Shown one piece after another: positions 12,545 through 25,643 of a stretch of DNA of 64,000 nt. A program made the position numbers and the translations under genes. Under the pieces are notes generated by a model. That model was given only the letters and a program-made list of their open reading frames with translations. It was not told where the DNA came from and made no database searches. The stretch's first letter is position 1, and each line of letters begins with the position of its first letter. This DNA is from Vombatus ursinus (Eukaryota; Chordata; Mammalia; Diprotodontia; Vombatidae), in the NCBI RefSeq assembly GCF_900497805.2, contig NW_020954599.1:43525259-43589258 (forward strand), written 5' to 3'.

Positions 12545-13778
12545 ATCCTAAGAGTCAGCAATGAAAAGGCATTGCATTCTAGGCATTCACTGCATTGAAA
12601 GATGTATAGTAGAAAATATTGAAGAGGGTCTTCCTGGAGATGGAAAAGTCTTCCAAAAGTTCATTCTTATTTTCATGCACCATTATACTTGCACCAAGTC
12701 CTGAACTTCCAAGATGAGATAATTATTCATTCAAAGGTTTAATTTTACTATCCATATAGGAAAAAAAATCAAAGCTATAAAGCATTTCTATTGTTCAAGC
12801 TATTATATCGAATTGGATGAGCAATCCATATATCTATTATATAAGTACATATATCTTTGGCAGGAACTGTACAGTTAATGAAATGGACTAGAATAAAATA
12901 GGAGTGCTTCTATTACACAATGCTTTTATTGACCTCAAGATTCTCTAAAACAAAGGTCCATGTTTTTAACCCAAATAATCTTCTAGTGAAAGTATATGTC
13001 TGCCAAACATGGAATATTATAGACTTCAAGGTTTTAAAGGTGAACATTACCCAAAGGACCATGAAGAAATACATTGCAAGCACACTTAGGTAAAAGCATG
13101 TTACCAGTAAAGAAATGACATAAAAGTCATTACCAAAGAAATATATAACTGGAAAGGGATGAGTATGTAGTTAGAGTAAAGGATAATTTATGGGTAGCTT
13201 ATATTCTGCATTGGTATCAACACATTGTTCAAAGAATAGGTTCCTGGCCTATTAGTTGAACTTTCTTTGGGGGATTAATAGGAGGGTAGGAAAAATAGAA
13301 GTAAAGGGTAAAAACACATGGGTGGTTTGTGATCTATATCATTTGAAGGAGAGCCCACATTGATGAGATCATATATCCATTCAATCATCCAAAGGATAGG
13401 TAAGAAAACATAGGTGAATTCTATAGTTTAAGTTAGACCAAGAGGGATAGAAACATATGTGGAAAAGACAAAGACAGTTACTATGTAGATGAAAAGACAA
13501 AATCATTTGTAGATACCAATGGAGATGAACAGAGAATACATCAAGTAATACATATGTATATTTAAAGTATGTGTACATATCAAGTAAATAAGGTCAGGTA
13601 ATGGAGGAAGAATTTACAAGTTTGGTGTGGCATTTGAAAAAAAAATCTAAGAAGTCATGAAGTTACAAATGAAGATTTCCAGGAAAGTTAAGGTCAATAA
13701 ATTCCACCCCCATACCATCACCACAATACAAGAAATAACAACAAGGTGATACAGCAACAAAAAATGGGAAATCAGTCT
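12545..13778. other. Gene-free stretch, no recognisable repeat
   Basis: AT-rich sequence; reading frames are short. I see no conserved motif, repeat family or RNA gene. Confidence 0.5.
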
Positions 13779-14047
13779 GCATTAACCAAGTTTTATTGTT
13801 CAGTCATTTTTAGTTGTATGATTTTTCATGATCCCATTTGGGGTTTTCTTGGAAAAAATACAGAGGTGGTTTGTCATTTCCTTTTCCAGCTCATTTTAAA
13901 GATGAGGAAACTGAGACAAACAGGATTAAGTGACTTGCCTGGGGTCACATACTTAATAAGTGTCTGAGGCCAGATTTGAATTCAGAAAGAGAAGTCTTCC
14001 TGACTCCAGGCCTGGCACTCTATCCAATATACTACCTAGTTACCCTA
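13779..14047 (-). mobile_element. Marsupial SINE (long type with CCCATTTGGGG body)
   Basis: Reading the plus strand, the body holds GATCCCATTTGGGGTTTTCT, then CCTTTTCCAGCTCATTTTAAAGATGAGG, and the tRNA-like head lies at the right end (CACTCTATCCAATATACTACC). The element is therefore in minus orientation. A plus-strand relative lies at 20178-20446. Confidence 0.85.
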
Positions 14048-14094
14048 CAGCACCAAAAACTAGGGATGTGTCAGTCCCATAGTAATCTTTCTTA

Positions 14095-14580
14095 GTCAGT
14101 CCACATTTTAATACTTTGTTCTGTTTCAAAGACATCTTAAACTCAATGTGTTAAAAACTGGACTCAGTACTCCCCCTGACCAAAAAAAAAAAATCTTCCC
14201 TTCATCATAACTTCCTTATTACTGTAAAGGGTACTATTATCCTCCTAGCTACCCAACTGCCCACCCCATAAGCACTCAGTTTCCTAACCCTGTTGTTTCT
14301 ACCTTCATAACATCTTTCATATATGTCCTTTCTCTCCTCTAAAATTGCCACCACCCTGTCACAGGCCCTTACCATCTCATTGCTGGACTATCAAAGTACT
14401 GGTTTCACTCTTGCTCCAAATATCTCCCCACAACAATCCAGCCTCCATTATGCTGTCAAACTGATCTTCCTTAAGCACAGGTCAGACCATGTGAGAATGA
14501 GCCCCTCATTAAACTCCTGTGGGTCTCTATCACCTCAAGGTTGAAATATAACATTTTCTTTTGGACTTTTAAATCTCTTC
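14095..14580 (+). mobile_element. L2/CR1-like LINE fragment
   Basis: Blocks such as CCATCTCATTGCTGGACTAT, AATCCAGCCTCCATTATGCT, CAAACTGATCTTCCTTAAG and CTCCTGTGGGTCTCTATCACC follow the 3' ORF2 region of L2-type LINEs. The same module is at 25170-25643. Confidence 0.65.
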
Positions 14581-14589
14581 TCTTTTTTT

Positions 14590-14705
14590 GAACAGAAAAG
14601 CATTTATTAAGTACCTATTATGGTCCCAGATAGTGGGCTAGTTAAGGAGGATATAAATTTAAAAACAAATCTCTGCCGTCATGGAGTTTACATGTTTTTT
14701 TTTAG
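14590..14705 (-). mobile_element. L2 LINE 3' end
   Basis: AAGCATTTATTAAGTACCTA, then TCTCTGCCGTCATGGAGTTT, is the reverse complement of the L2 3' terminus. It abuts a plus-strand L2-like fragment, so it is a separate copy. Confidence 0.65.
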
Positions 14706-14824
14706 TTTATCGGATAAAACAAGCCTATTCATAACAAAGTACAATAAAAAGATAATTGGAAATGAAACTGCAAATCTACTATGCACAAGTTGCTATTCTT
14801 TTCAAATATACAGCAAAATTATTG

Positions 14825-15645
14825 TGAAATTTATTTTCCCTTTTTTTCTATCTTCCCTCCACCCCTATTCCTGCCCTAGAGATGGCTACCATTAAACAAA
14901 AATAGATGTGTGTTTGTGTGTGTGTGTATGTATGTGTGTAAAATTGTTATATACATGCTTCTATTTATCAGTTCTTTCTCTGGATGCAGACAGTATCTTT
15001 CTTCGTATGTCCTTCATAGTTAATATAAGTATTTATAATAATCAAATAGCTTATTTCCTCAAAGTCCTTCTTAAACCAATATTGTTCTTCCTTTATGCAA
15101 TGTTCTCTTGGTTCTGCTCATCTTGCTCTTCATTATTTCATTCAAATTTTTCCATGTTTTTCTAAGAACATTAAGCTCATCGTTTCTTATAGCATATATT
15201 GCATCACAGTTATGTACCATAACTTGTTTAGTCATTGATGAGCAACTTCCAGTTCTTCTTCACAACAAAAAGCTGCTATAAACATTTTAGAACATATAGA
15301 TTCTTTTCCTTCTTCCATGATCATCTTTTGAAATAGACCAAGTAGTGTGTCAAAGCGTATATAGGTAGCTTAGTAACTCTTTGAGCATAATTTCAAAAAT
15401 GGTTGGATCAGGTCACAATTCCACCAAAAATGAATGTGTCTCAACTTTTCCACATCTCCTTCCACATCTGTCACTTCCCCTTCTATTATTTTAGTCAATC
15501 TGGTGGGTGTAAAATGATATTTTAAGGTTGTTTTAATATGCATTTCTCTAATCAATGATTTAGAGCACTTGTTAACATGACCATAGATTGTTTTGATTTC
15601 TTCATTGGAAAATTACTTGTCCCTATCCTACATCTATTCTTAATC
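14825..15645 (-). mobile_element. Old 5'-truncated L1, 3' part
   Basis: The reverse complement follows the end of L1 ORF2 and the 3'UTR: TTGTGGTGGAA-type block, the AGAAATTGCAT-type block near 15540, and the sequence preceding the tail near 14850. The plus strand reads TTTCTTATAGCATATATTGC and ATGGTTGGATCAGGTCACAATT, matching 26120-26400 of the near full-length copy but with more divergence. A (TG)n tract lies at 14908-14940. Confidence 0.75.
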
Positions 15646-15699
15646 TGAGTCCCAGAATTGTATATGATCAAAGCTACATTTGTGAAAAATCATTGAAGG

Positions 15700-15975
15700 A
15701 TTATCTTGGTGAGAGATTTAACTTGTTCAGCTTAGAAACAGAATACAGAACAATAGGTAAAACTTTAGAATTAAACTTTGCTATAATAGAAACTTCATAA
15801 GAATTAAAGGTCTCTAAGTAGAATGGGCTGCCTCGGGAGTCAGTGGTCTCATCTTAATTTGACATCTTCAAACAAAAATGATATATTATAAAAGGCATGT
15901 TACAGAGGACATTCTTGTTCAGGTGTAGGTTGAAATAGATGGCTGCAGGGTCCCTCAAATCTCTGTAATTATGTA
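15700..15975 (+). mobile_element. L3/CR1-like LINE 3' fragment
   Basis: AGTAGAATGGGCTGCCTCGG, GAGTCAGTGGTCTCATCTTA, TTCTTGTTCAGGTGTAGG and GCAGGGTCCCTCAAATCTCTG follow the L3 3' end in order. Confidence 0.6.
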
Positions 15976-17446
15976 AATAAAATTATCTCTTAAAATAGTA
16001 TGGCCTGTGGCCATGCAAATATAGAACTCATGACCATATGTTTGGCTGCCTTACTAAATAATTTCCTCAAAATTTTGCCAGTCTTCAACCAAGACAAATG
16101 GATGTCTTTTCCCATTCCTAACCTCCACACATATTACCTAAGCCTTTTGTGCCAGAGATGTATATGACACAAAAATACAGTGGGTTTTTGTCATTGTGTG
16201 CAATACCCTTGAGGGCAAAGACTATCTTCTTGTGCTTAGCTTGGTATACCCCTTTACCCCCAAAGTAGGCACTTCACAAGTGCTTGTGAAATCAATAAAT
16301 GTTCATCAACCATTTCCTATTCAGATTAGGTATTTTCATATTAATGTTCTCTAATTCAGGATACCTCTTAATGCCTACTTTTACAATTGTGGCCTTACAA
16401 TGAAGGTGGTTAATATTATGCATTCTTGTTGAATCCCTTTTACTATTTTATATCTGTAGGAATTTTACCTGCATAGTTTCAGTGTAATTGACCAGGTTTT
16501 AGAAAAAAAAAGTTTAAGTTGAAGAATCCATTTTCACACATCAGACAGCATGAAAGCTATTCCAGTCCATTCATTCCCAGCTCCAAATTAGAAAATTGGA
16601 GACTCTCTTAATTTTTAGATAAAATAGCTTCTACCTTGGAAATGACAAGAAAATCACTTTCCAATGGCAGGACAAAAAGTAATGAAATTAAGAGAGGGTA
16701 CTAATTCCAAGTCCTTAAAAATGTCAAAAGTTTAAAAAAAAATTAGTATAGTCAAAGTATTATTATCAGTCTGGACCTGTGATTTCACTAGTGTAGAATT
16801 CCCAAAAAGGAACTTCCCTCAATATAAACCATCATCACTTCTACCTCTGAAAGAGTTGCTTGTTGCCCTGAGAAGTTAAGTGACTCACTCAGTATTGCAG
16901 CAAATGTGTGTCTGAGGCAAAAAAAATGAACCCAAATCTTTGTGATTCCAAGATCAGGTCTTCATCCACTATGCCGTACATTGTTTTTTTAATAAGGCAT
17001 ACAGAAGGTGAAAATGGAGAAGTTAAACTTTTCCCAAAACTCTTTTTCTCAATATATTAACTGAAGCAAGAAGAGATTTTCTTTTGGTGAGAGGAGTTTT
17101 GAATTAAATTAATAATTGTTATTGTATGTACACTGCATGATCTAAGGAGCTTTTGTGCGGGAAAGCCTGGTGCATTGGACATATAATAAGAGAACCTGAA
17201 ATAGAATCTTCAACTATTCATATTTATATGTCTCTTTAAATTTTACATATCTCATTCATCACCAAAAAAGGAGATATAGGTGATGTATCACTAAATTAAT
17301 AGTGAAGAAAATGATTGAAGAAAAGTCATGTTTGGACTTTCAGGGGTGGAACCAGGAAAAAAAAATGTACTCAGTAAAGAAAGTAGAAAGTAGTCAAGTA
17401 GACAAAGCACTCAGCTGAACTTTTCCAACATTACCCTCCAAACAAC
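15976..17446. other. Gene-free stretch with small L2 and MIR-like fragments
   Basis: 16190-16312 (CTTGAGGGCAAAGACTATCT ... AATCAATAAATGTTCATC) is a plus-strand L2 3' end. 16840-16985 (AAGTTAAGTGACTCACTCAG ... TTCATCCACTATGCCGTAC) is a minus-strand MIR/marsupial SINE remnant. The remainder shows no recognisable element or gene. Confidence 0.55.
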
Positions 17447-20177
17447 TTTAAAATAATGCCTCACATTGAATTTTGGGGTGGTAGAGCCAGCAAAAGATCA
17501 GAATGAGATATTCTTCCACCCAGGAAAGTTTAGGAGGTTGGAAAGAGAGATCTGTAACAGAGAGGTAGGAACTGACCTGAAGCCCACATAGAAGCCCAGT
17601 GGTGGGACAAGGTATTGGTGATGGAAGCAGCACAGCTTCTGGAGCTTGCAAGCTAGAGGTGGTAAAGGGGCTTGTTCATTGGTCAGAAAGACAGGACAAG
17701 GGACCCCTATACTAACACTGGGCATGAGTCCATGCACTTTTTGGCAAGTCCATTGCCTATATTCACTTTTGGGTCATAGTTGAATGGCTTATAGGAGCAC
17801 TTTTGGTCAAGAGGGAGCAGAAACCCTGAGAGGCAGTGTTACTTTTGTCACAAAGGATTGGGGACGCTGTACAACCATTTTGATTGAAACCACAAGAAAG
17901 ACCCTACCTAGGTAAGGACCAGAGCACAGACAAGGAGAGCAGTAACCACTCCTCTCCCCAGATCACATCACCTCTGAAACATTTTAAAATTCACAGAACT
18001 ATCTCTGAAACCGTAGTGTGAAAAAGCCTAAAGATGAATACAACAGAACTCAACTTTAAAATAAAGTTCTGAATCAAGAAACAGGGTGTAAAAATGAGCA
18101 AACAACAACAGCAAAAACAAACTGACCATAAAAATCTATTATGATGACAGGGAAAATGAAGTCACAAACTCAGAAGAAGTCAAAACAACTACAAAGCAAA
18201 CTTTAAAGAAAAAAAATAATATGGGCAGAAGGCAAAAAAGAATTTCTGGAAGAGCTATATACTTTTTTCAAAATCTACAGTGAATGGTAGAGAAAATAAT
18301 AGTTATAAATGAAAGCAAAGGAAGAAAATTATGGAAATAATTAACAGAAACATAAAAATACTGAAGAAAATAACACCTTAAAAACAAAATTGACCAAACT
18401 GAAAAAGAATTACAAAAATTCACTGACAAAAATAACTCATTCAAAAGTAGATTTGGCCAAATTGAAAAATCATGTACAAAATCTCACAGAAGGAAATAAT
18501 TCCTTAAAAATTAGAATTGGGCATGTGGAAGCTAATGACTCTATGAGCCATCAAGAAACCACCAAAAAAAAAAAGAATGAAAAAATAAAAAGGCAAAATA
18601 TCTGAACAGAAAACCAACTAACTTGGAAATAGATTGAGCAGAGGTAATTTGAGAATTTTTAGACTACCTGAAATTCGTGATCCGAGAAAGAGTAGAGACA
18701 TCATTTTTCAAGAAATTATCAAGGAAAACTGTTCTGATATCCTAAAACCAGTGGGTAACATAAAAATAGAAAGAATTCACTGACCATCACCTGAAAGAGC
18801 TCCCAAAATGAAAACTCCCAGGAATATCATAGGCAAATTTGATAGCTCTCAGGTCAATAAGTAAATATTGCAAGAAGCCACAAAAAAATTAAAATATGAT
18901 GGAGCCATCATCAAGTCACACAAGACTTAGCAGCTACCCCATTAAAGGAGAAGAAGGTCTAGAATATTATATTCCAAAAGCAAAAGAACTGGGATTACAA
19001 CCAAGAATAATCTACCCCCCAAAACTGAATATGATCCTTCAAGGAAAAATGGATATTTAATGAAACAGAAGACAATCAAGATTTCCTGTTAAAAAGTCCA
19101 GAACTGAATAGGAAATTTGAGTTTCAAATACAAAATTCAAGAGAAACATAAAAAGGTAAATATGAAAGAGAAATCATAAGTTTAAATTGTTTACTTTTTT
19201 CTATGGGAAGAAAATGCATGTAACTTCTTAGATTTGTATCATTATTAGTACAGTTAGAAGGATTCTACACAGAAAAATGAAACAGGAGTAAGTCAATTTG
19301 GGGTGGGGGATGATGTTAAAAAAAAAAGTAGTTATACAAGAAAGAGGAGCTTCCTGGAAGAGAGAAGGGAGAGGAAGAATGGGGAAAATTATTTCACATA
19401 AAAGAGTTGCACAAGGAAGAGCTTTTACAGTGGAAGGGGAATTGAGGGACAACATTTTAACCCCACATCTAAATTGGTTCAAAAAGGGTAAACATATGTA
19501 CACATAAATTCAATTTGTAATATAAATCTATCTTATTAAATAGGGAAATAAGGGGAGATTGGGATAAGGAAAAATAGGGGTGAACAAAGAAGGTAGTGGT
19601 CAGAAGTTAAACAGATTTAGAGAAAGGACAGGATAAAAAGAGAGAAAAATAAACAGAAGAAAACAGGATGGAGGGAAATGCACGGTAAGTCATAACTGTG
19701 AATCTGAATGGAATGAACTTAGCCATAAGACAGAAGTAGATAGCAGAATGAATTAAAAATCAGAATCCAACAGTATATTGTTTACAAGAAACACACTTGA
19801 AACAGAAAAATATTGTTAAAATAAGGGGGCTTGGGGCTGGAGCAGAATCTATTTTGTAAAAAAGGGTAGGGGTAGCAATCATGACCTCAGACAAAATAAA
19901 AGCAAAAATAGACCTAAACAAAAGTGATAAGCAAGAACAATACAGCTTGCTAAAAGTAACTGTAGACAATGAAGCAATATAAACACTAAACCTATATGCA
20001 TCAAATGGCATACTATCCACATTTTTGAAGCAAAAGTTATAAAATACACAGTAACAAGTGACCATAGTAATATAGAGCTTAATAAACCAAAAGATTCAAG
20101 CTGTAGGGATAAGAACTCACTATTTGGCAAAAATTGCTGCAAAACTTGGAAAGCAGTTTGGCAGAAATTAGACATAG

Positions 20178-20446
20178 TCAGCTAGTTTTCAAAGTGGATA
20201 GAGCACTGGGTCTTGGAGTCAGGAAGACTCATCTTTTTGAGTTCAAATCTGGCCTCATACACTTAGTAGCTGTGTGGTCTGGGACAATTAACTTAACTAT
20301 GTTTGTGTCAGTTTCCTCCTGATTAAAATGAGCTGGAGAAGGAAAGGGTAAACTATTATGCTATCTTTGCTATGAAAATCCCAAATGTGGTCACAAAGAA
20401 TTAGACATGACTGAAAAAATGATTGAACAGCAATAACCATCTGAAT
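20178..20446 (+). mobile_element. Marsupial SINE inserted in L1 ORF2
   Basis: The tRNA-like head GTGGATAGAGCACTGGGTCT is followed by TTGAGTTCAAATCTGGCCTC, TGTGTGGTCTGGGACAATTA and the AAATGTGGTCACAAAGAATT body. L1 sequence stops near GACATAGTC and resumes near 20447 (ATAGCCCAACATCTCAC), so the SINE is younger than the L1. Confidence 0.85.
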
Positions 20447-20709
20447 AGCCCAACATCTCACATGGTTTGCCAAAATAAAGTCAAAATGGATAAATGACTT
20501 AGACATAAAAGGTTATATCATAAATAAATTAGCGGAGTATAGGAAAATATACCTGTCAGATCTATGGATAAGGAAAGACTTTATGGCCAAACATGGTATA
20601 GAGAAGATCACAGGAAGTAAAATAGGTAATTTTTATTACAGGAAATTAAAAAAACATTTGCATAAACAAAACAAATGCAGTCAAAATTAGAAGAGAAACA
20701 GGAAACTGG

Positions 20710-20726
20710 GAAGAAATTAGATAGAT

Positions 20727-20783
<57 letters not shown>
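20710..20783 (+). repeat. (GATA)n microsatellite inside L1
   Basis: About 16 tandem GATA units replace a short A-rich part of L1 ORF2. Confidence 0.95.
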
Positions 20784-20784
<1 letters not shown>

Positions 20785-21816
20785 CTCTCATAGAGGCCTC
20801 ATTTCTCAAGTATATAGGGAACTGTGCTAAATTTGTAAAAAAAAAAAAAGAGCTATTTGGTCAAAGGATATGAACAAGCAGTTTTCAGAAGAAGGAAGCA
20901 AAGCTATCAATAGTCATATGTAAAAAAAATGCTCTAAATCATTACTTGTTAAAGAAATCTAAATTAAAACAACTCAAGGCATCACCTTACATCTATCAGA
21001 TTGGCTAACATGACAGAAAAAGAAAATGACAAATACTGGAAGGGATGTAGAAAAATGGGACACTAATACACTATTGGTGGAGTCATGAACTAGTTCAACC
21101 ATTCTCTAGAACAATTTGGAGCTATGCCCAAAGGACTAAAAACTGGGCATACCCTTCAGTCCAGCAATACCACTGCTAGTTCTATACGTCAAAGAGATAA
21201 AAGAAAAGGGAAAAGGACCTATTTGTACAAAAGTATTTATAGCAGATCTTTTTATGGCGGCAAAGAATTAGAAATGAGGGAATACCCATCAATTGAAGAA
21301 TAGTTGAACAAGCTGTGGCATATGATTGTGATGGAATACTTTTGTTCTACAAGAAATGACAAGTAGTATGGTTTCAGAAAAACCTTGGAAGACATATAAA
21401 CTCATGTAAAGTGAAATGAGCAGACCTAGAACATTGTACATATTAACAGCAATATTGTAAGGATCAAAATCATGATCCAAGAAAATTACAAAGTACCCAT
21501 GATGAAAAATGCTATCCTCTTCCAGAAAGAGAACTGATGAACTCTGAATGCAGATTGAAGCATACATTTTAAAATTTTCTTTATTTTTCTTGTTTTAGTT
21601 CTTTGGTCAGCATTTTCTTTTGCAACAGGGCTAATATGAAAAGGTGTTTTGTATGACTTCACATGTATAATTTATATCAAATTGCCTTCTCAAGGAAGGG
21701 GGAGAATTGTGAAGGAGTGAGAGAATTCGGAACTCAAATATTTTAAGCATATTGTTAATTTTTTATATGTAGTTGGGAAATGTTTAATGCAAAGAAAATA
21801 TATTTTAAAATAAATG

Positions 21817-23239
21817 TCATGTGACTTGTCCCAGGTCATATGATTAGTGAGCTGCAGAACTGGTAATGGAAACTGAGTTCTTTTCACTCCAAAACCAGCC
21901 CTCTTTGGATTCTACCATGAAAAGAAATTTCATTGTAATGCCTAAGTTAGATTTGGGAAACAAATTTTAGAAACAAAGAGAATGTACACCTAAGACAATT
22001 GGAACTCACTAAAGAAATGAAGGTTGTTTCAAGTCAAGGAAGTAATTTTAATAGAATAATTCTCAAAACTATCAGATGTTGAAGGATCTGATTGGTTCAT
22101 TAATTGTTTGTAATATTCCCAACATCATTCAACTTTTATTCTATTTCATTTTATTAACCTTACCACCATAATCATAACGTACTAGCACTTTTCTATGAAT
22201 TTTAAGTATTCTTAATGCCAGAAGAACTTTTTTTTCCCTATATGTTGCAGGGTTATTATAATACAATTCTTGTAAAACTTAAAAGTTTTTGATGCTAGCA
22301 TTAATAGTGACAACTGAGTTAGTCTTTAGTCCAAAGGAAATTGGTTCACTCTATACAAAAGGCGACTTTTATTTCAAACTTATTAAGAGAACAGAATCTT
22401 AGTATGGAATTTTTTTTTTTAGAAAATGGACAAAATAGCATTTTTATTAAACTCACAACAGGAAAAGATGAACACATTTTAATTGGGCTCGATGTTTCCA
22501 ATGAAAGTTTATCAAATAACCATTATGCTAAAGTATGAGCTAAATTTAGGCTATTACTCTTCTTATTGTGGACATCCTTTCCATTACTTTAAGTTTTGTC
22601 ATCCTAAACCTAGCTTCCAACAAAATGTCATAAAACATCAGTGGGAGGAAATGAAGCTTGCATTTAATCATATCCTAAAAATACTATCAAAAAAGAGCAT
22701 AACAAGAGGAATTAATCTAACAACATGACCCCAAAAAGTAAATATTTGATGTGCATAAAGCAAAACATAACAATTTTTTAAGAACAGATTAAAGTGAAGG
22801 ACCATTGCTTTTCACTAGCCCCCAACATCAGGGGAATTCTCATACAATGTATAGTCTAATAGGAGAGAAAAGGCAAAAACACAAATCACTATGGTGCAGG
22901 GTTAGATGTGTTTATTGGCATTGGAGATGTACAAACAAAATTATATGCAAATTAAGGGGAGAAAAAAGAATTTCCAAAATGTGGGAATCAAGAAAAGATT
23001 CCAGGAGTAGACAACGGTTTAGTGTTCTTGAAGGACTGGAGGAAGCGGCCTTCAAAATGTAGGGAAGATTTGCCTGGTAGGTACAGATGAGTACCCAATT
23101 CAAGATTGTCTCTCTCTATTGAATTTCTGTTAGCATTTTTACGTATAAACACTTCACCCCACCCTGAAATTTAAGGAACTGGCTGATATAACTGCAAATG
23201 TTGCATATCCATTAGGTTTTCTCTTCTCCTCCCCTGAAT
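21817..23239. other. Gene-free stretch with a MIR remnant
   Basis: 21820-21905 (TGACTTGTCCCAGGTCATAT, TGAGTTCTTTTCACTCCAAA) looks like a minus-strand MIR. No gene or family is recognised after that; the frames at 22341-23062 lack any recognisable domain. Confidence 0.5.
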
Positions 23240-23495
23240 CTGTATAAATGAATCACTTCATCAGATGTTTTCCTCAAGCAGGAGCTGGATGATCATTTGT
23301 TGAAGATCTTGTAGAGGAGATTATTGCCTGATAAGAGGTGGAAGGGATGTTAGATAATATCTACTCAGAACCCTATATTTTACAGAGCAGGAGTGCCATG
23401 TTTAAGCTGTTAAATAATAAGGCAGAAATTGAATCCTGGTTTCACAAACCCCAGTTCAATACTCTTTTTACTCCCATGATGACTTTCTACCTTTA
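23240..23495. mobile_element. L3-like fragment followed by MIR remnant
   Basis: GGAGCTGGATGATCATTTGT and GATCTTGTAGAGGAGATTAT (about 23280-23325) fit the plus-strand L3 3' end. 23335-23490 (GGATGTTAGATAATATCTAC ... CAGTTCAATACTCTTTTTAC) fits a minus-strand MIR. Both are strongly decayed. Confidence 0.45.
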
Positions 23496-23529
23496 AGGAT
23501 CTTACAATGTAGTTGGAGAAATAGTCAAG

Positions 23530-23825
23530 TCAGCAATTCAACTAGCATTTATTACTATGTACCAGACTTATACTAAGTACTGGGAATACAAAAAAAGGCA
23601 AAAACATGCGTTGCTCTCAAGGAGCTTATGATCTAATGGTAGGAAATGTACACCTATACATACATAAATAATTTTTTCAACAGAACATACAAACAAAACC
23701 CTGTGAGCTCTCAGAGGAATAATTGATTTTAAAGTGGGAAAGCTGAAAAATGTAACATTTGCACTGAACCTTGAAGAATAAATAGTATTCTAACAGGTAG
23801 AAGCAATAAATATTCATAACTGGTT
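23530..23825 (-). mobile_element. L2 LINE 3' end
   Basis: CATTTATTACTATGTACCAG, CTAAGTACTGGGAATACAAA and CTCTCAAGGAGCTTATGATC are the reverse complement of the L2 3' terminus, followed by its upstream part (CATTTGCACTGAACCTTGAAG). Confidence 0.75.
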
Positions 23826-25168
23826 TTACTAATGATAGTAAATAAAACATGTCCTTCATTTGCATTTTTCTCTAAGGATGACCAAATTAGCTAACAGTCT
23901 ATTTAAATATCCATGAATGGTATTTGATTTGATCTGTACAAACTTGTCCTTACTTTGTAATAGACTAAAAATACATAAATAAATAAATCAGTGTTAGAAA
24001 CCTCCAGCATGCACAAATACATTCAACAAGCAAGATCCTGTTAAATCTTCTCAGTTTTTGTGATTCTATAATGTTTCACTAATTTATATTTGCTGTCATG
24101 TCAGAATTGTAATTGAAGGAGAAAATGTGGATGCATTCTTAAGAGACTTAACAAAACATGACTGTGCATATGGTCAATCCCTAACTGAAGAAGTATCTTA
24201 TCCCATGCACACAATTATCTGTAGGATTGGCCATATTACATGTAGGTAGTCATCTAATAAGATAGTTCTATGACACTGAGAATATGGCTAACCCTTTCCA
24301 TGTCCCCAGATAACTAAGAATCTAAATTATAGAACAATTGGTTAAAACAAATCCAGTAATTTGCTTAAAAAGAGATATTTTTGTGATGGCATATAGTATG
24401 ACCCTGGGATTTGGGGTGTGCTGAGAGCACTTATTTTCCCTTTTATTTTTTCCTATCACTTCAGGCATACATGTTTTGTAGCTTAATTAGAAGGCAGGCT
24501 ACATTCCAGCTGACAGGTGAGAACCCAAAGTAGCAAGTACAAGGAGTTCATTTTGACAATCTTCTACAACTTTAACAAAGAGCTGTCCTTGAAAGGTTTC
24601 AGTTATAGTTCTCCTATATTTCCATTGGTCAGTTGCCTCCAGTGACTAGTCAATTAATTCACTTAAAAAGCCCAGGAGTTTCTGTCAGAGAGAAAGAAAC
24701 ACACACACATACACATACCACACCACACCACACCACATCACACACACACACACACACTTAAAATGTTTCTTTTGAGAAAAGCAGAAGGCTAGAACAATCA
24801 AGGCTAACAGTGAAATATCAAACCATTCAAAATGATTGAGGAGGAGGAGTAGCAAAAGTAACAATAAATCTAGTTGGAAACAAATCCCAGTTTATAAAAA
24901 AAGAATATGTATTGAAAAAAATCAACTTAATTCAGAAGAATTTGGGTTGTAATTGGCCTCTTCAACTCATTCTTTATGTGACTTTGGCTACTCACTTCAC
25001 TTCAGAAGGTCTCAGTATCCTCACCTGCAAATGAGACCAGATGACCTTAAATGCACATTTGATATTGGGTGTCTACAAATTTGGTTCTGTATCTAATGGC
25101 TTTAAAACAGACAAGTATTCTTGAACTGATTCCAACTCTTTTAATACAAATTACTTTGTCCATTTAGA
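23826..25168. other. Gene-free stretch with CA repeat and MIR
   Basis: A (CA)n/(CACAC)n tract lies at 24697-24758. 24940-25070 (TTTGGCTACTCACTTCACTT ... CCTCACCTGCAAATGAGACC) is a plus-strand MIR remnant. Nothing else is recognised. Confidence 0.55.
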
Positions 25169-25643
25169 CATCATTTAATTAAGGATTCCCAGAATTCCCA
25201 TTCCTTTGACAGCACTGCCATCTTTCCAACCACTCAGGTTCATAATACTAGAATTATCTTACACTCTTCTCTCTTTCTTTTTCTTTACTTTAGTGGACAT
25301 ATTAAATCAGTTGGAAAATCTTGTCAATTATACTTCCACAACTTTTCCTCCTCCATCTCTTGCTCTTTAGTCATGCAATCTCTGCCTTGGTTCAGACTAT
25401 CATCACCTCCCACCTAAATGACTACAATATGGTCTCCTAATTGGTCTCCCTACCTCCAACCTTACTTCTCCCCAATTTATCCTCCACACAGTGGAGAAAT
25501 TCATCTTGTAAAAGCACAACTCTGACTTGTCAGAGCCCTGATTGAAAAATATTAAATGATTCCTTATTAGTTCTAGGATTAAATACAAAATTCTAAGGTT
25601 AGCATTTAAAGCCTTTCATAATCTGGCTCCTGCCCACATTTTC
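25169..25643 (+). mobile_element. L2-like LINE, left part, interrupted by full-length L1
   Basis: Long L2/CR1-type 3' module: CTTTTCCTCCTCCATCTCTT, CTCTGCCTTGGTTCAGACT, CTAATTGGTCTCCCTACCTC, ATTTAAAGCCTTTCATAATCTGGC. It stops at the L1 target site and continues at 32390. Confidence 0.75.
25629..25643 (+). repeat. Left copy of L1 target-site duplication
   Basis: CCTGCCCACATTTTC here matches CCTTCTCACATTTTC at 32390-32404 at 13 of 15 positions. The two copies bracket the minus-strand L1 exactly at its tail and at its 5' end. Confidence 0.85.

Larger units (their letters stand above)
17447..21816 (+). mobile_element. L1 LINE, internally deleted, with probable TSD
   Basis: TTTAAAATAATG at 17447-17458 and TTTAAAATAAATG at 21804-21816 form a probable slightly diverged TSD. 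A 5'UTR is followed by ORF1 from about 18094; 18390-18605 is its coiled-coil part. ORF1 carries an in-frame TGA at the I-H-stop position near 18780. The ORF2 start lies near 19670 and the endonuclease N-terminus runs to about 20050. The sequence then passes straight to the region after the RT (AATAAGAACTCACTATTTGG at 20108). A SINE sits at 20178-20446 and a GATA tract near 20710. The C-terminal part and 3'UTR complete the copy. Confidence 0.85.

Noticed and set aside
12028-12598. Overlapping 72- and 127-codon frames
   Set aside because: They run across the boundary between a probable L1 5'UTR fragment and an L2-like LINE, so they cannot be one ancestral gene.
20710-20783. CRISPR-like array
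   Set aside because: Simple tetranucleotide repeat without spacers, in vertebrate DNA.
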